Positions 37,709 to 49,408 of a DNA stretch of 64,000 nt are shown here, piece by piece (the stretch's first letter is position 1; each line of letters opens with the position of its first letter). The notes beneath the pieces were generated by a model that was not told the DNA's origin, did not search any database, and was given only the letters and a program-made list of their open reading frames with translations. The translations under genes and the position numbers were made by a program. This stretch comes from Caldilineaceae bacterium (GTDB lineage: Bacteria > Chloroflexota > Anaerolineae > Caldilineales > Caldilineaceae): positions 1-64,000 of the forward strand of contig JAJEDI010000058.1 of NCBI GenBank assembly GCA_022821585.1, in the 5' to 3' direction.

Positions 37709-37912
37709 CTGCTACGCGCTATCGCCGCCTGGCAAACGGTGTCAGATAGTTTCGTCGGGACACACCACGAAGGGCGCCCACAAGCGCGGCCTCGCTCCGA
37801 CTCAAAAGTGCCTATTGTGGCTAAGTCCGAGATTGATTCAAATGTCCTGAGGGAGTGCGGCAAAGTCGAGGCGGGGCGAGCGCGCTGCGCGGCTCTTTCG
37901 AGACCGGCAAGT

Positions 37913-38458
37913 TTACTCACTATCTGCTGCCTCTTCATCGGCGTACATATCGAGGATTTTCTCTATCTCCGGGTCCAATTCCGGCCAGCCGGAGGCCGCG
38001 GGGAAGTGGTCGGAGGCAGTGGCAGACTGCAGTTCGCGGCGCTGGAGTTCGACAGCGCTGGAAAAGAGGAGGCGAAGAGAAGGGAGCAGGGCGCGTGCTT
38101 CCTGTGGGGAAAGGTTTTTCAGGTCGGCGGTATCCAGGGCGGCAGCGGAGTCCTCGATGATTTTCTCCAGGCGGTGCAGGCGGCGTTCGCGGGCTTCGGC
38201 TTCACGGGCGGCCTCGAATGCGGCCTTTTCTTCGCGGTCGGCCTGGTCGTAGGCCAGAGCGCGTTCATTCCAGTTCCATTCTTTGGACACATTGCTGACC
38301 ACCCCTGAGTGTTTACCAGTGCTGCCTGCCCAAGCGCGGAAGGCACCTGACAGTGAGCGAGACGGACCCAAGTTGAGATAGACGTGGAAGCGATCGTACC
38401 ATTCGGGGGGTTCGTCGGGCTGCTGTTCCCAAGGTTTAGGGGCGGTTTCGTTGGTCAT
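37913..38458 (-). CDS. phage terminase small-subunit-like hypothetical protein
   Basis: This 181-residue protein begins with PWEQQPDEPPEWYDRFHVYL and continues NLGPSRSLSGAFRAW, a pattern I associate with uncharacterised phage or prophage proteins located before terminase large subunits. A charged Glu/Arg-rich coiled coil follows (about residues 80-120). No large terminase, portal or other phage gene is nearby, so it is an orphan or remnant. The start is MTNETA at 38458. The promoter TTGCAA-N17-TATACT ends six bases before the ATG, suggesting a leaderless message. Confidence 0.65.
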   Translation of the reverse strand: MTNETAPKPWEQQPDEPPEWYDRFHVYLNLGPSRSLSGAFRAWAGSTGKHSGVVSNVSKEWNWNERALAYDQADREEKAAFEAAREAEARERRLHRLEKIIEDSAAALDTADLKNLSPQEARALLPSLRLLFSSAVELQRRELQSATASDHFPAASGWPELDPEIEKILDMYADEEAADSE

Positions 38459-38464
38459 GACAGG

Positions 38465-38493
38465 AGTATAGCACATATGAACGTATTTTGCAA
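38465..38493 (-). promoter_or_regulatory. promoter abutting the start codon (leaderless candidate)
   Basis: Minus-strand TTGCAA (38493-38488), 17-bp spacer and TATACT (38470-38465) with an extended TGc. Only six bases separate the -10 from the ATG at 38458, so transcription should start at or near the A of the ATG. Confidence 0.6.
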
Positions 38494-38505
38494 GTCTGGA
38501 CGTGT

Positions 38506-38555
38506 TTCGACGGATTGTGACGGATTATGACGGACTATGACGTACTTCGACGGAG
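38506..38555. repeat. five 10-bp tandem repeats
   Basis: Five consecutive copies of a TNYGACGGAY-like unit (38506-38515, 38516-38525, 38526-38535, 38536-38545, 38546-38555). They lie directly upstream of the promoter of the phage-like gene, about 15 bp beyond its -35 box. Confidence 0.75.
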
Positions 38556-38760
38556 TGTTTTCTTTTTTCTTTGACTCTCAATGGAGATTTTACAGTCATC
38601 CCCCTCGCGATATCTGGAGGGACTGTGGCAAAGGAATGATGCGAAGCTCATAGATTTGCGACGATGTACTTTTGCCTTCGTATATTCTGTTGTCAAGCGT
38701 ATTGGCTTCTCAGAGTGAAGGCAATCGCTACCTGATTCGAGAGGCGCCGGGACCCGGCGG

Positions 38761-38787
38761 AGGGCGCCCACAAGGGGCGTCCCTACA
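38761..38787. repeat. dispersed hairpin repeat, copy 1
   Basis: AGGGCGCCC-ACAA-GGGGCGtCCC type hairpin with an ACAA loop, followed by CTACA. It is related to the copies near 38992 and 39065 and to fragments near 37780, 43002, 43166 and 43383. Confidence 0.5.
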
Positions 38788-38991
38788 TTGGGCTGCGCGG
38801 ATGCTTCAGACTCAACGCAGTTGTGCACTTTACAGACGACGGGGCTTCCCGCAACCGATAGTATAACATGAATCAGACGGGTTTTTCCGGTCTTTTCAGG
38901 GAGGTACAATACACGTTGTGGAAGGAGCTGTGCGGCGGGGAACCTGTGCCCTCAGGGGCAGGAATTGTTCAGCGGCCTTCGGAGAGGCACA

Positions 38992-39017
38992 GGGCAGGCA
39001 CAAGGCCTGCCCCTACC
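38992..39017. repeat. dispersed hairpin repeat, copy 2
   Basis: GGGCAGGC (38992-38999) and GCCTGCCC (39005-39012) form a perfect 8-bp stem around ACAAG, followed by CTACC. This is the clearest copy of the ACAAG-loop repeat. Confidence 0.6.
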
Positions 39018-39064
39018 GGAGGTTGAGGTGTGGGGCGGGGAATGGGGTTTGTACGGGAGTCCTT

Positions 39065-39091
39065 GGGCAGTCACAAGGCCTGCCTCTACCG
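39065..39091. repeat. dispersed hairpin repeat, copy 3 (degenerate)
   Basis: GGGCAGTCACAAGGCCTGCC followed by TCTACC. It keeps the ACAAG loop and flank of copy 2, but the stem has mismatches. Confidence 0.45.
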
Positions 39092-39122
39092 GCATTGGGT
39101 GAGCATTGGTGAGGGGTCGCTG

Positions 39123-39131
39123 TGGTATACT
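39123..39131 (+). promoter_or_regulatory. extended -10 seven bases before the start codon
   Basis: TGgTATACT (39123-39131) ends seven bases before the ATG at 39139. There is no good -35. A leaderless transcript is suggested, as for the phage-like gene at 38458. Confidence 0.45.
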
Positions 39132-39138
39132 TGCGTGG

Positions 39139-40650
<1,512 letters not shown>

Positions 40651-40709
40651 CTGCCTTGCCTGTGGACAGTCCTCTGTAACCGGGGACATAACACCAAGAA
40701 GAAGAATGT

Positions 40710-41753
40710 ATGAATAGAGTGACAACAGGTCTGCACAGCGAAGTGAATGAGATGGGCAAGGTCCGTGTCGATCCGATACCGGTTGCGCAGTCCGGCTCGA
40801 CCGCCGGATCAACAAGCTTCTCAGTGGACCTTCATCCCCTGCCCGCTGAGGTAGACGGCAAGGGCCCCGGTCAGCTTACGCGCGGGCGGCGGCCGGCCTG
40901 GCTGCGCGTGCGTTCGACCGATACGCCCAAGTTCCGCGAGCTCAAGCAACTTTTCCGGGGCAAGAGTCTGAACACTGTCTGCGAAGAGGCGATGTGTCCC
41001 AACATCGGCGAATGTTGGGGCCGGGGAACGGCTACCTTTCTGCTGATGGGGGATACGTGCACGCGTTCCTGCGGCTTCTGCAAGATCAAGACCGGACGCC
41101 CCGGCCTGCTCGACCCGGACGAGCCGCGGCGCATCGGCGAGAGCGTGCAGAGCATGAATCTGCAGCACGCGGTGCTGACGAGCGTCAACCGCGATGAGCA
41201 GCCGGACGGCGGCGCCTGGGTGTTCGCCGAGAGCATACACTGGATCCGGCGCCTGCAGCCGGGATGCACGGTGGAGGTCCTGATTCCCGACTTCAAGGGG
41301 GACTGGGCGGCGCTGCAGACGGTGATGGACGCCAAGCCGGAGATCCTCAACCACAATACCGAGACCGTCGACCGCCTCTACAAGACGGTCCGCCCCCAGG
41401 CCCGCTACCACCGCTCACTCGAACTGCTGCAGCGGGCCAAGCGCGTCGACCCGCAGGCCCTGACGAAATCGGGGATCATGATCGGATTGGGCGAGACCTG
41501 GGAGGAGATCCTGGTGGTGATGGACGATCTGCGGGCGCATGACGTCGACATCATGACCATCGGCCAGTACCTGCAGCCCAGCCGGTTTCACCTGCCGATC
41601 GTCGGTTACTACACGCCCGACCAGTTCGACCGCCTGCGCGAGGAGGGCGAGCGGCGAGGGTTCCGCTGGATGGAGTGCGGCCCGCTCGTGCGCAGCAGCT
41701 ACCACGCCGACGGCCAGGCGCATCTGAGCCCGCGGAACAGCAGTAGTCAGTAG
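40710..41753 (+). CDS. lipA: lipoyl synthase
   Basis: LipA is a radical SAM enzyme that inserts two sulfurs into octanoyl groups on lipoyl domains. This 347-residue protein has the auxiliary cluster motif [12 protein letters not shown] and the radical SAM motif CTRSCGFC, the [18 protein letters not shown] segment, and the C-terminal RSSYHAD, in which the RSSY serine ligates the auxiliary cluster. The N-terminal 45 residues are a longer, variable extension. The last few codons (NSSSQ) run into an AGTRGTC tandem repeat. LipB is not adjacent. Confidence 0.95.
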   Translation: MNRVTTGLHSEVNEMGKVRVDPIPVAQSGSTAGSTSFSVDLHPLPAEVDGKGPGQLTRGRRPAWLRVRSTDTPKFRELKQLFRGKSLNTVCEEAMCPNIGECWGRGTATFLLMGDTCTRSCGFCKIKTGRPGLLDPDEPRRIGESVQSMNLQHAVLTSVNRDEQPDGGAWVFAESIHWIRRLQPGCTVEVLIPDFKGDWAALQTVMDAKPEILNHNTETVDRLYKTVRPQARYHRSLELLQRAKRVDPQALTKSGIMIGLGETWEEILVVMDDLRAHDVDIMTIGQYLQPSRFHLPIVGYYTPDQFDRLREEGERRGFRWMECGPLVRSSYHADGQAHLSPRNSSSQ

Positions 41754-41775
41754 TCAGTGGTCAGTAGTCAGTGGA
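41743..41775. repeat. 7-bp tandem repeat AGTRGTC
   Basis: About 4.7 copies of AGTAGTC/AGTGGTC. The first copies encode the C-terminus of lipA and supply its stop codon. Related GGTCAGYRGTCAG fragments occur at about 43206-43243 and 58970-58988. Confidence 0.75.
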
Positions 41776-41783
41776 AGGTTGGC

Positions 41784-42728
41784 TCACCTGGTGTCGGGAA
41801 TTGAATTGGGCTGGGTTGATGCAGGCGGACCTGGTTCGTTCTGTTCTGGCTGCAGGCCGAGTCGCTCGCTGGCTACGGCGATGTAGTCCGGGGAAATTTC
41901 GTAGCCGACCCAGTGGCGGTTTGCTTCCTGCGCGGCCACGGCGGTGGTGCCGCTGCCCATGAACGGGTCCAACACGATGTCGTTGGAGTAGGTGTAGAGT
42001 TGGATGCAGCGGGCGGGCAGGTCCACCGGGAATGGCGCCGGGTGCTTCACTCTTTTGGCCGACTCGGCGGGGAACTCCCATACGCTCTTCGTCCATTCCA
42101 GGAAACTGTCTCTGCCGATCGTCGGTTGTTTTTGCTCGCACTCCGGCTTCCGGCGCGCGAAATCTCCTTTGCAGAACACAAGGATGTACTCGTGCACGTC
42201 CCTGAGTACGGGATTTGAGGGCGAGCGCCAGCTGCCCCAGGCGCAGGAGGAACCCGCGCTGGCCTGCTTGTTCCAGATGATCTGACCCCGCATCAGAAAG
42301 CCGACGTCTATCATGTCGGCGGTGATGAAAGCGCTCAGCGGCAGATAGGGTCTGCGGCCAACGTTGGCGACATTGATACAGGCCCTGCCGCCGTGCACGA
42401 GCACGCGGTAGGTCTCTTCCCATACCTCCCTGAGGAAACGGCGGTACTCCTCCACGCTCATATCTTCGTCGTAATCCTTGCCCACATTGTAGGGCGGTGA
42501 AGTCACCATCAGATGCACGCTGTTGTCCGGCAGTTCGTGCATCGAGCTGCTGCTGTGCGCGTAGAGGCGGTTCAGTTCGGGGACCGTGTTCTCTGCGGAT
42601 GGACCGCCTTCAATCCCCTCCGGTACCTCATAGATCTTGCGTTTATAAAAGGCGCTTGAGTCGTAGCCCACCCTGGCGCTGGTCCCAAATGATTGCATTG
42701 TGTTTTTCGACTTTGACTTCCTGGTCAC
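41784..42728 (-). CDS. DNA methyltransferase (N6-adenine or N4-cytosine), orphan
   Basis: This 314-residue SAM-dependent methyltransferase has motif IV TSPPYNVG followed by DYDEDMSVEEYRRFL, and motif I DPFMGSGTTAVAA near the C-terminus, the beta-class order. The SPPY motif fits N4-cytosine or N6-adenine transfer; the target cannot be read. GTG 42728 (VTRKSKSK) has GGAGA eight bases upstream, so I prefer it to the in-frame start at 42839. No restriction endonuclease or specificity gene is nearby, so it may be a solitary regulatory methylase. Confidence 0.88.
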   Translation of the reverse strand: MTRKSKSKNTMQSFGTSARVGYDSSAFYKRKIYEVPEGIEGGPSAENTVPELNRLYAHSSSSMHELPDNSVHLMVTSPPYNVGKDYDEDMSVEEYRRFLREVWEETYRVLVHGGRACINVANVGRRPYLPLSAFITADMIDVGFLMRGQIIWNKQASAGSSCAWGSWRSPSNPVLRDVHEYILVFCKGDFARRKPECEQKQPTIGRDSFLEWTKSVWEFPAESAKRVKHPAPFPVDLPARCIQLYTYSNDIVLDPFMGSGTTAVAAQEANRHWVGYEISPDYIAVASERLGLQPEQNEPGPPASTQPNSIPDTR

Positions 42729-43571
42729 GGTGGGATTCTCCGTCCGGGCTGTCTGTGCTGCGGCATCGAATGCGGACAGGCATGAGCAGACAGCGAGCAA
42801 ACACCAGCCGAGTATGATTAACCGGCGCGGATATGTCAAGTCCTGCCAAAGTACGGAATGCAGCCCGGATCCGGGGTGAGAACAGTCCGGCGGGAGATTC
42901 GTGCCGGAAGTGGCTGGAGTCGTTTAGCGGCTTAAGGAGAGACGGAGGGCAGCCGCCAAGCCCGGTCATATCGGGAAGACCGTTGATTTGGAGGGTCCAG
43001 GGCAGGCACAAGGGCGAGGAGAGAGTGCCGAGGTTCTGTCTGCGTAAGATTGGATCGGGGACTGGCGGGACGTGGTCTGGCGAAACACTTTCGACTGGGC
43101 GCCTGTACCGAAAATCGACACCAGGTCGGCGAGGCATGTTGTTGGCCGGGGGCGTTGCGGGGGCGGAGCCCCCGCACAAGGGAGGGCCGAATAGGCCCGA
43201 CCGCCCAAAAATGCAGCGGTCAGCAGTTTGTGGTCAGCGGTCAGTGTTTGGGCAATGCATTGGGGATGGATGTAAGGGCTGGACATGGCCTGGTCTTTAT
43301 TCAGGGCATGCGAAAGTTCGCCCCCATTCTATGATGCACACCAAATTACCGGGTTCGGTCCAATTTGGATGGTGGGAAAGGCCACCCACAAGAGGGCGCG
43401 TTTGTTTTCTGGAGAGACCCCGAAATTATGCCTTCTGTAATCAATACAGTTATCATATGGCGGCACATCAATTGGCTACCCGTCAGGAAGTAGACCCGGC
43501 TGGCGCGGCCCGGGATCTCCGTCCCGCTTAGCGCCAGGCAACACCTTCAGACCCATTTACAAGGGGGTGAA
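42729..43571. other. repeat-rich intergenic region between methyltransferase and acnA
   Basis: This 840-bp region carries ACAAG-type hairpin repeat fragments (near 43002, 43166 and 43383) and GGTCAGYRGTCAG-type repeats (43206-43243). CTGTA...TACAG (43435-43449) is a short inverted repeat upstream of acnA. Open frames here have repeat-derived, Gly/Arg/Pro-rich translations and are not accepted as genes. Confidence 0.45.
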
Positions 43572-46319
<2,748 letters not shown>

Positions 46320-46336
46320 GAAGGGATCAACATTAA

Positions 46337-48175
46337 ATGGCTGTACGTACAGAAGATAAACGGGAACGCTATCAGATGTCGGGTTGGGACCTTAGCAGAC
46401 TGGTGCCTGCCGATTCCGAGGCGAACGGGGCCGGGGAGCTTGCGCCCTCCTCCGCTGCCGTCGAAGCGTTGCTGGCGCAGGTCGAAGAGAGCGTCGCCGC
46501 GTTTGAGTCACTGCGCGAGGAGCTCTGTGTGCAAATGGAGCCGGCCAAGCTGGTCGGCGCCATGCAACAGTACGAAGAAATCAGTACGCAGGTCTACCGG
46601 CTGCTTGCATACGGCAGCCTCTGGTTTTCGTCGGATACACAATCTCCGGACGCGCTCACCTACACCAACCGCATGAATCAGCTCTATGCGGAGATAGAGA
46701 ATCGAATGCTATTCTTCAGCCTCTGGTGGAAGGGTCTGGACGACGAAGAGGCCGAAGCCCTGCTGCCGGATGCCGATACCTACGCGGATATTCGGCACTA
46801 CCTGAAGGATATGCGCCTCACAAAGCCCCACATGTTGGAAGAGAGTTCAGAGCGCATTATCAACTTGAAAAACATCAACGGCGCCAGCGCGCTCGTAACC
46901 ATCTATTCGATGTTGACGAACAGGCTCGAGTTTGAGCTTGAGGTCGACGGAGAGTTGAAACGCATGACCCGCGAAGAGGTGATGGCACACGCCTATTCGC
47001 CCGATCCCGACATGCGGGCCGCCGCCTACCAGTCGCTTTACAAAGTGTATAAGGAAGAAGCGCCGATCCTGGCACAGATCTATATCAACCTGGTGCGGGA
47101 CTATCACAACGAGAACGTCACGCTGCGCAGCTACAGTTCTCCGATTGCCGTGCGCAATCTGGGCAACGACATTCCCTACGACGCCGTCCAGGCCCTGCTG
47201 GAGGTCGCCCGCCGCAACGCCCCTCTATTCCAGCGTTATTTCACGCTCAAGGCCAAGTGGCTGGGGATGGACAAGCTGCGCCGCTACGACATTTACGCGC
47301 CCTTGATGGAGTCGTCGCGGGACGTTCCCTATGACGATGCGGTCGAGCTTGTCCTGGAAACTTTCACAAACTTCGATCTTGATTTCGCGAGCAAGGCCCA
47401 GCGCGTCTTCGACGACAATCACGTCGACAGCGAGGTGCGCAAGGGGAAGCGGGCCGGTGCCTTCTGCGCCACGGTGATGCCGAGCATCACGCCCTATGTC
47501 CTGCTGAATTACACCAACAAGGTGCGCGACGTCTCCACCATCGCCCATGAATTGGGCCACGCGGTCCACAGCATGATGGCCGAGGACCACTCGATCCTTA
47601 CGCAGCACTCCTCGCTGCCGCTGGCAGAAACGGCGTCGGTCTTTGCCGAAATGGTGATGAACGAACAGCTGCTGGCGGAGGAAAAGGACCCGCTGGTGCG
47701 GCGCGAGATACTGGCTTCGAGCGTCGACGACATCTACGCCACTGTGATGCGCCAGGCATTCTTTACGATTTTCGAAGAGGACGCCCATAAGGCCATACAG
47801 GAGAACGCCTCTCCCCAGGACTTGGAGCGTCTCTATTTCGAAAATCTGCGAGAACAGTTCGGCGACAGCGTGGAATTGTCGGACGAATTCCAATATGAAT
47901 GGGTCAGCATCCCCCACATCTATCACACGCCCTTCTACTGCTATGCCTACAGCTTCGGTCAGTTGCTTGTGCTCTCCCTCTTCCGGCGCTATCAGCAGGA
48001 GGGCGACGCCTTCAAGCCGGGCTATATGCGATTGCTGGCGCGCGGCGGGTCGGCGCGGCCGCAGGAGATCCTGGAAGAGGCAGGCATCGATATGACCGAT
48101 CCCGACTTCTGGCAGGCAGGCTTTGATGTGATCCGGGACATGATCGACGAGTTGGAGGCGATGACGGTTTCGTGA
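46337..48175 (+). CDS. pepF: oligoendopeptidase F (M3 family)
   Basis: This 612-residue cytosolic zinc metallopeptidase cleaves short peptides. The metal site HELGHAVHSMMAED gives two His ligands and the catalytic Glu, with the third ligand in LAETASVFAEMVM. The C-terminal FYCYAYSFGQLLVLSLF is also typical of the M3B oligoendopeptidase group. It lies 17 bp after acnA on the same strand, so the two are probably co-transcribed. Length is normal. Confidence 0.95.
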   Translation: MAVRTEDKRERYQMSGWDLSRLVPADSEANGAGELAPSSAAVEALLAQVEESVAAFESLREELCVQMEPAKLVGAMQQYEEISTQVYRLLAYGSLWFSSDTQSPDALTYTNRMNQLYAEIENRMLFFSLWWKGLDDEEAEALLPDADTYADIRHYLKDMRLTKPHMLEESSERIINLKNINGASALVTIYSMLTNRLEFELEVDGELKRMTREEVMAHAYSPDPDMRAAAYQSLYKVYKEEAPILAQIYINLVRDYHNENVTLRSYSSPIAVRNLGNDIPYDAVQALLEVARRNAPLFQRYFTLKAKWLGMDKLRRYDIYAPLMESSRDVPYDDAVELVLETFTNFDLDFASKAQRVFDDNHVDSEVRKGKRAGAFCATVMPSITPYVLLNYTNKVRDVSTIAHELGHAVHSMMAEDHSILTQHSSLPLAETASVFAEMVMNEQLLAEEKDPLVRREILASSVDDIYATVMRQAFFTIFEEDAHKAIQENASPQDLERLYFENLREQFGDSVELSDEFQYEWVSIPHIYHTPFYCYAYSFGQLLVLSLFRRYQQEGDAFKPGYMRLLARGGSARPQEILEEAGIDMTDPDFWQAGFDVIRDMIDELEAMTVS

Positions 48176-48848
48176 AGCGACCAACGTCAGTATCCGAGAT
48201 GTCCGTCAACGATCTCAAGGAGCCCTTCAGTAAGGAGGGCTCCTCAGGTCTCGCATCCACCCTCACTGTTGGGCGAATCTCCAAGTAAACTTAGTCTGCG
48301 TCGAAGCTCGTTGACTTGATCCCATCCATGGGAGTGCGAGTGTCTCGCCCCAATTCTTTCCTTCAACAACTTCTTGATCCATCTGCGGGATGTGCGGTTC
48401 GATTCCTATGAGAGTCGTATTAGGATCAGAGCAGAGAAAGCTACTCTGCTGTTGTGGGTTGACACTACTGCCAGGATTCAGAGCGAGCAGATAAACAACG
48501 TCGATATCCGTGAAACTGCCCAATGCGGAACAGGCCTACATTGACCCCGTGAAAGTAACAGGTTAACTGCTTTCATTTGACCATCCAAGGGGTAGAAGCA
48601 AAGCCGATTTCTTTTCGAGATTCGGCTTTCATCGCGATCGCTGGGGGGTCTTGGCTGAAGCGCTTCGGACTCATGCTTCGCGCAACCGTGTCGTTAGTAC
48701 TGTGGACACCGTAGGGCATCCCCCAATACCGAGGCTGGCCGACTCGACCCGCCTGACGGACGAAGTCCGTTCGTCAGAGCAGTTTGGGTCATCGAAAACC
48801 TGAGCCCAAACCCCAGGTTCATTACGGCCTTTCCAATCAGGAGAAGTA
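48176..48848. other. intergenic region with hairpins
   Basis: Three hairpins are seen: 48218-48244 (9-bp stem, no T run), 48600-48629 (8-bp stem ending TTT) and 48753-48777 (CTGACG/CGTCAG). No gene was recognised; a minus-strand open stretch at 48263-48523 has no family features or start site. Confidence 0.4.
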
Positions 48849-49082
48849 ATGTTTAAAGAGTTCGATTGCGTCGTGCTCACCACAGATATTCCTGAGGACG
48901 GACTGAGGAAATCCGATGTGGGAACAGTTGTGCACGCCTATCCTGAAGGAAGGGCCTTTATCGTGGAATTCCTGGCGCTGGACGGCAGCACGGCGGCTGT
49001 TACCGAGGTTCTGCCATCTCAGATTCGGGCCGTAACGGCAAGCGACATCACGCACGCGCGCACGATTGAAGTTCAGACTTAG
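48849..49082 (+). CDS. DUF4926 domain protein
   Basis: This 77-residue protein has the compact DUF4926 pattern: VVLTTDIPEDGLRKSDVGTVV, a hydrophobic VEFLALDGSTAAV strand pair and LPSQIRAV. The family is a small beta-barrel-like domain of unknown role, often next to DUF6883 genes, which are absent here. AGGAGAAGT lies just before the ATG. It is a single gene with no near partner. Confidence 0.85.
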   Translation: MFKEFDCVVLTTDIPEDGLRKSDVGTVVHAYPEGRAFIVEFLALDGSTAAVTEVLPSQIRAVTASDITHARTIEVQT

Positions 49083-49408
49083 ATCGTACCGGGCGTATAT
49101 GGCTATTCCACGACCATTCATGTCAAGACGGGCTGTCCATCGGGAACAACGGCAGACTGTCTCTCGCGGGCGAGACAGGTCGTTTCAATTTTTCAACTGG
49201 TGGCTTTTGGAGGCAGAAAAAAAGATCTTGGGGAATCGCCCAGTGTGTCCGAAAGGCGAAATGTAAGAGCGATATTCGCGTCCTGGTCCGCCAACTTCAC
49301 CGACTGCCCGCCTGCAACGAGCCAAATCGGGCCGGAATCTTTGTCTGGAAATCCTTCAAAGAAAACGATACCGACGGTGTGAGCGTATGGGCTTTCCTAA
49401 CACTCTGC
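49083..49408. other. intergenic region between DUF4926 gene and rel
   Basis: About 330 bp between convergent genes. No terminator of good quality or further gene was recognised. Confidence 0.35.

Larger units (their letters stand above)
38459..39138. other. repeat-rich intergenic region
   Basis: This 680-bp region holds the promoter for the phage-like gene, five 10-bp tandem repeats (38506-38555) and three hairpin repeats (38761, 38992, 39065). No gene is convincing. Confidence 0.45.

Noticed and set aside
38506..38555. CRISPR array
   Set aside because: The units are 10 bp with no spacers, so this is a simple tandem repeat.
38535..38909. A 124-codon minus-strand frame
   Set aside because: It contains the translated hairpin repeat (GTPLVGALRR) and lacks any start site or family pattern.
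42833..43531. A 232-codon plus-strand frame before acnA
   Set aside because: It is built from hairpin and GGTCAG-type repeats, with Gly/Arg/Pro-rich translation and no domain.
48263..48523. An 86-codon minus-strand frame between pepF and the DUF4926 gene
   Set aside because: No ribosome binding site, no recognised motif and no supporting context; left as uncertain non-coding.
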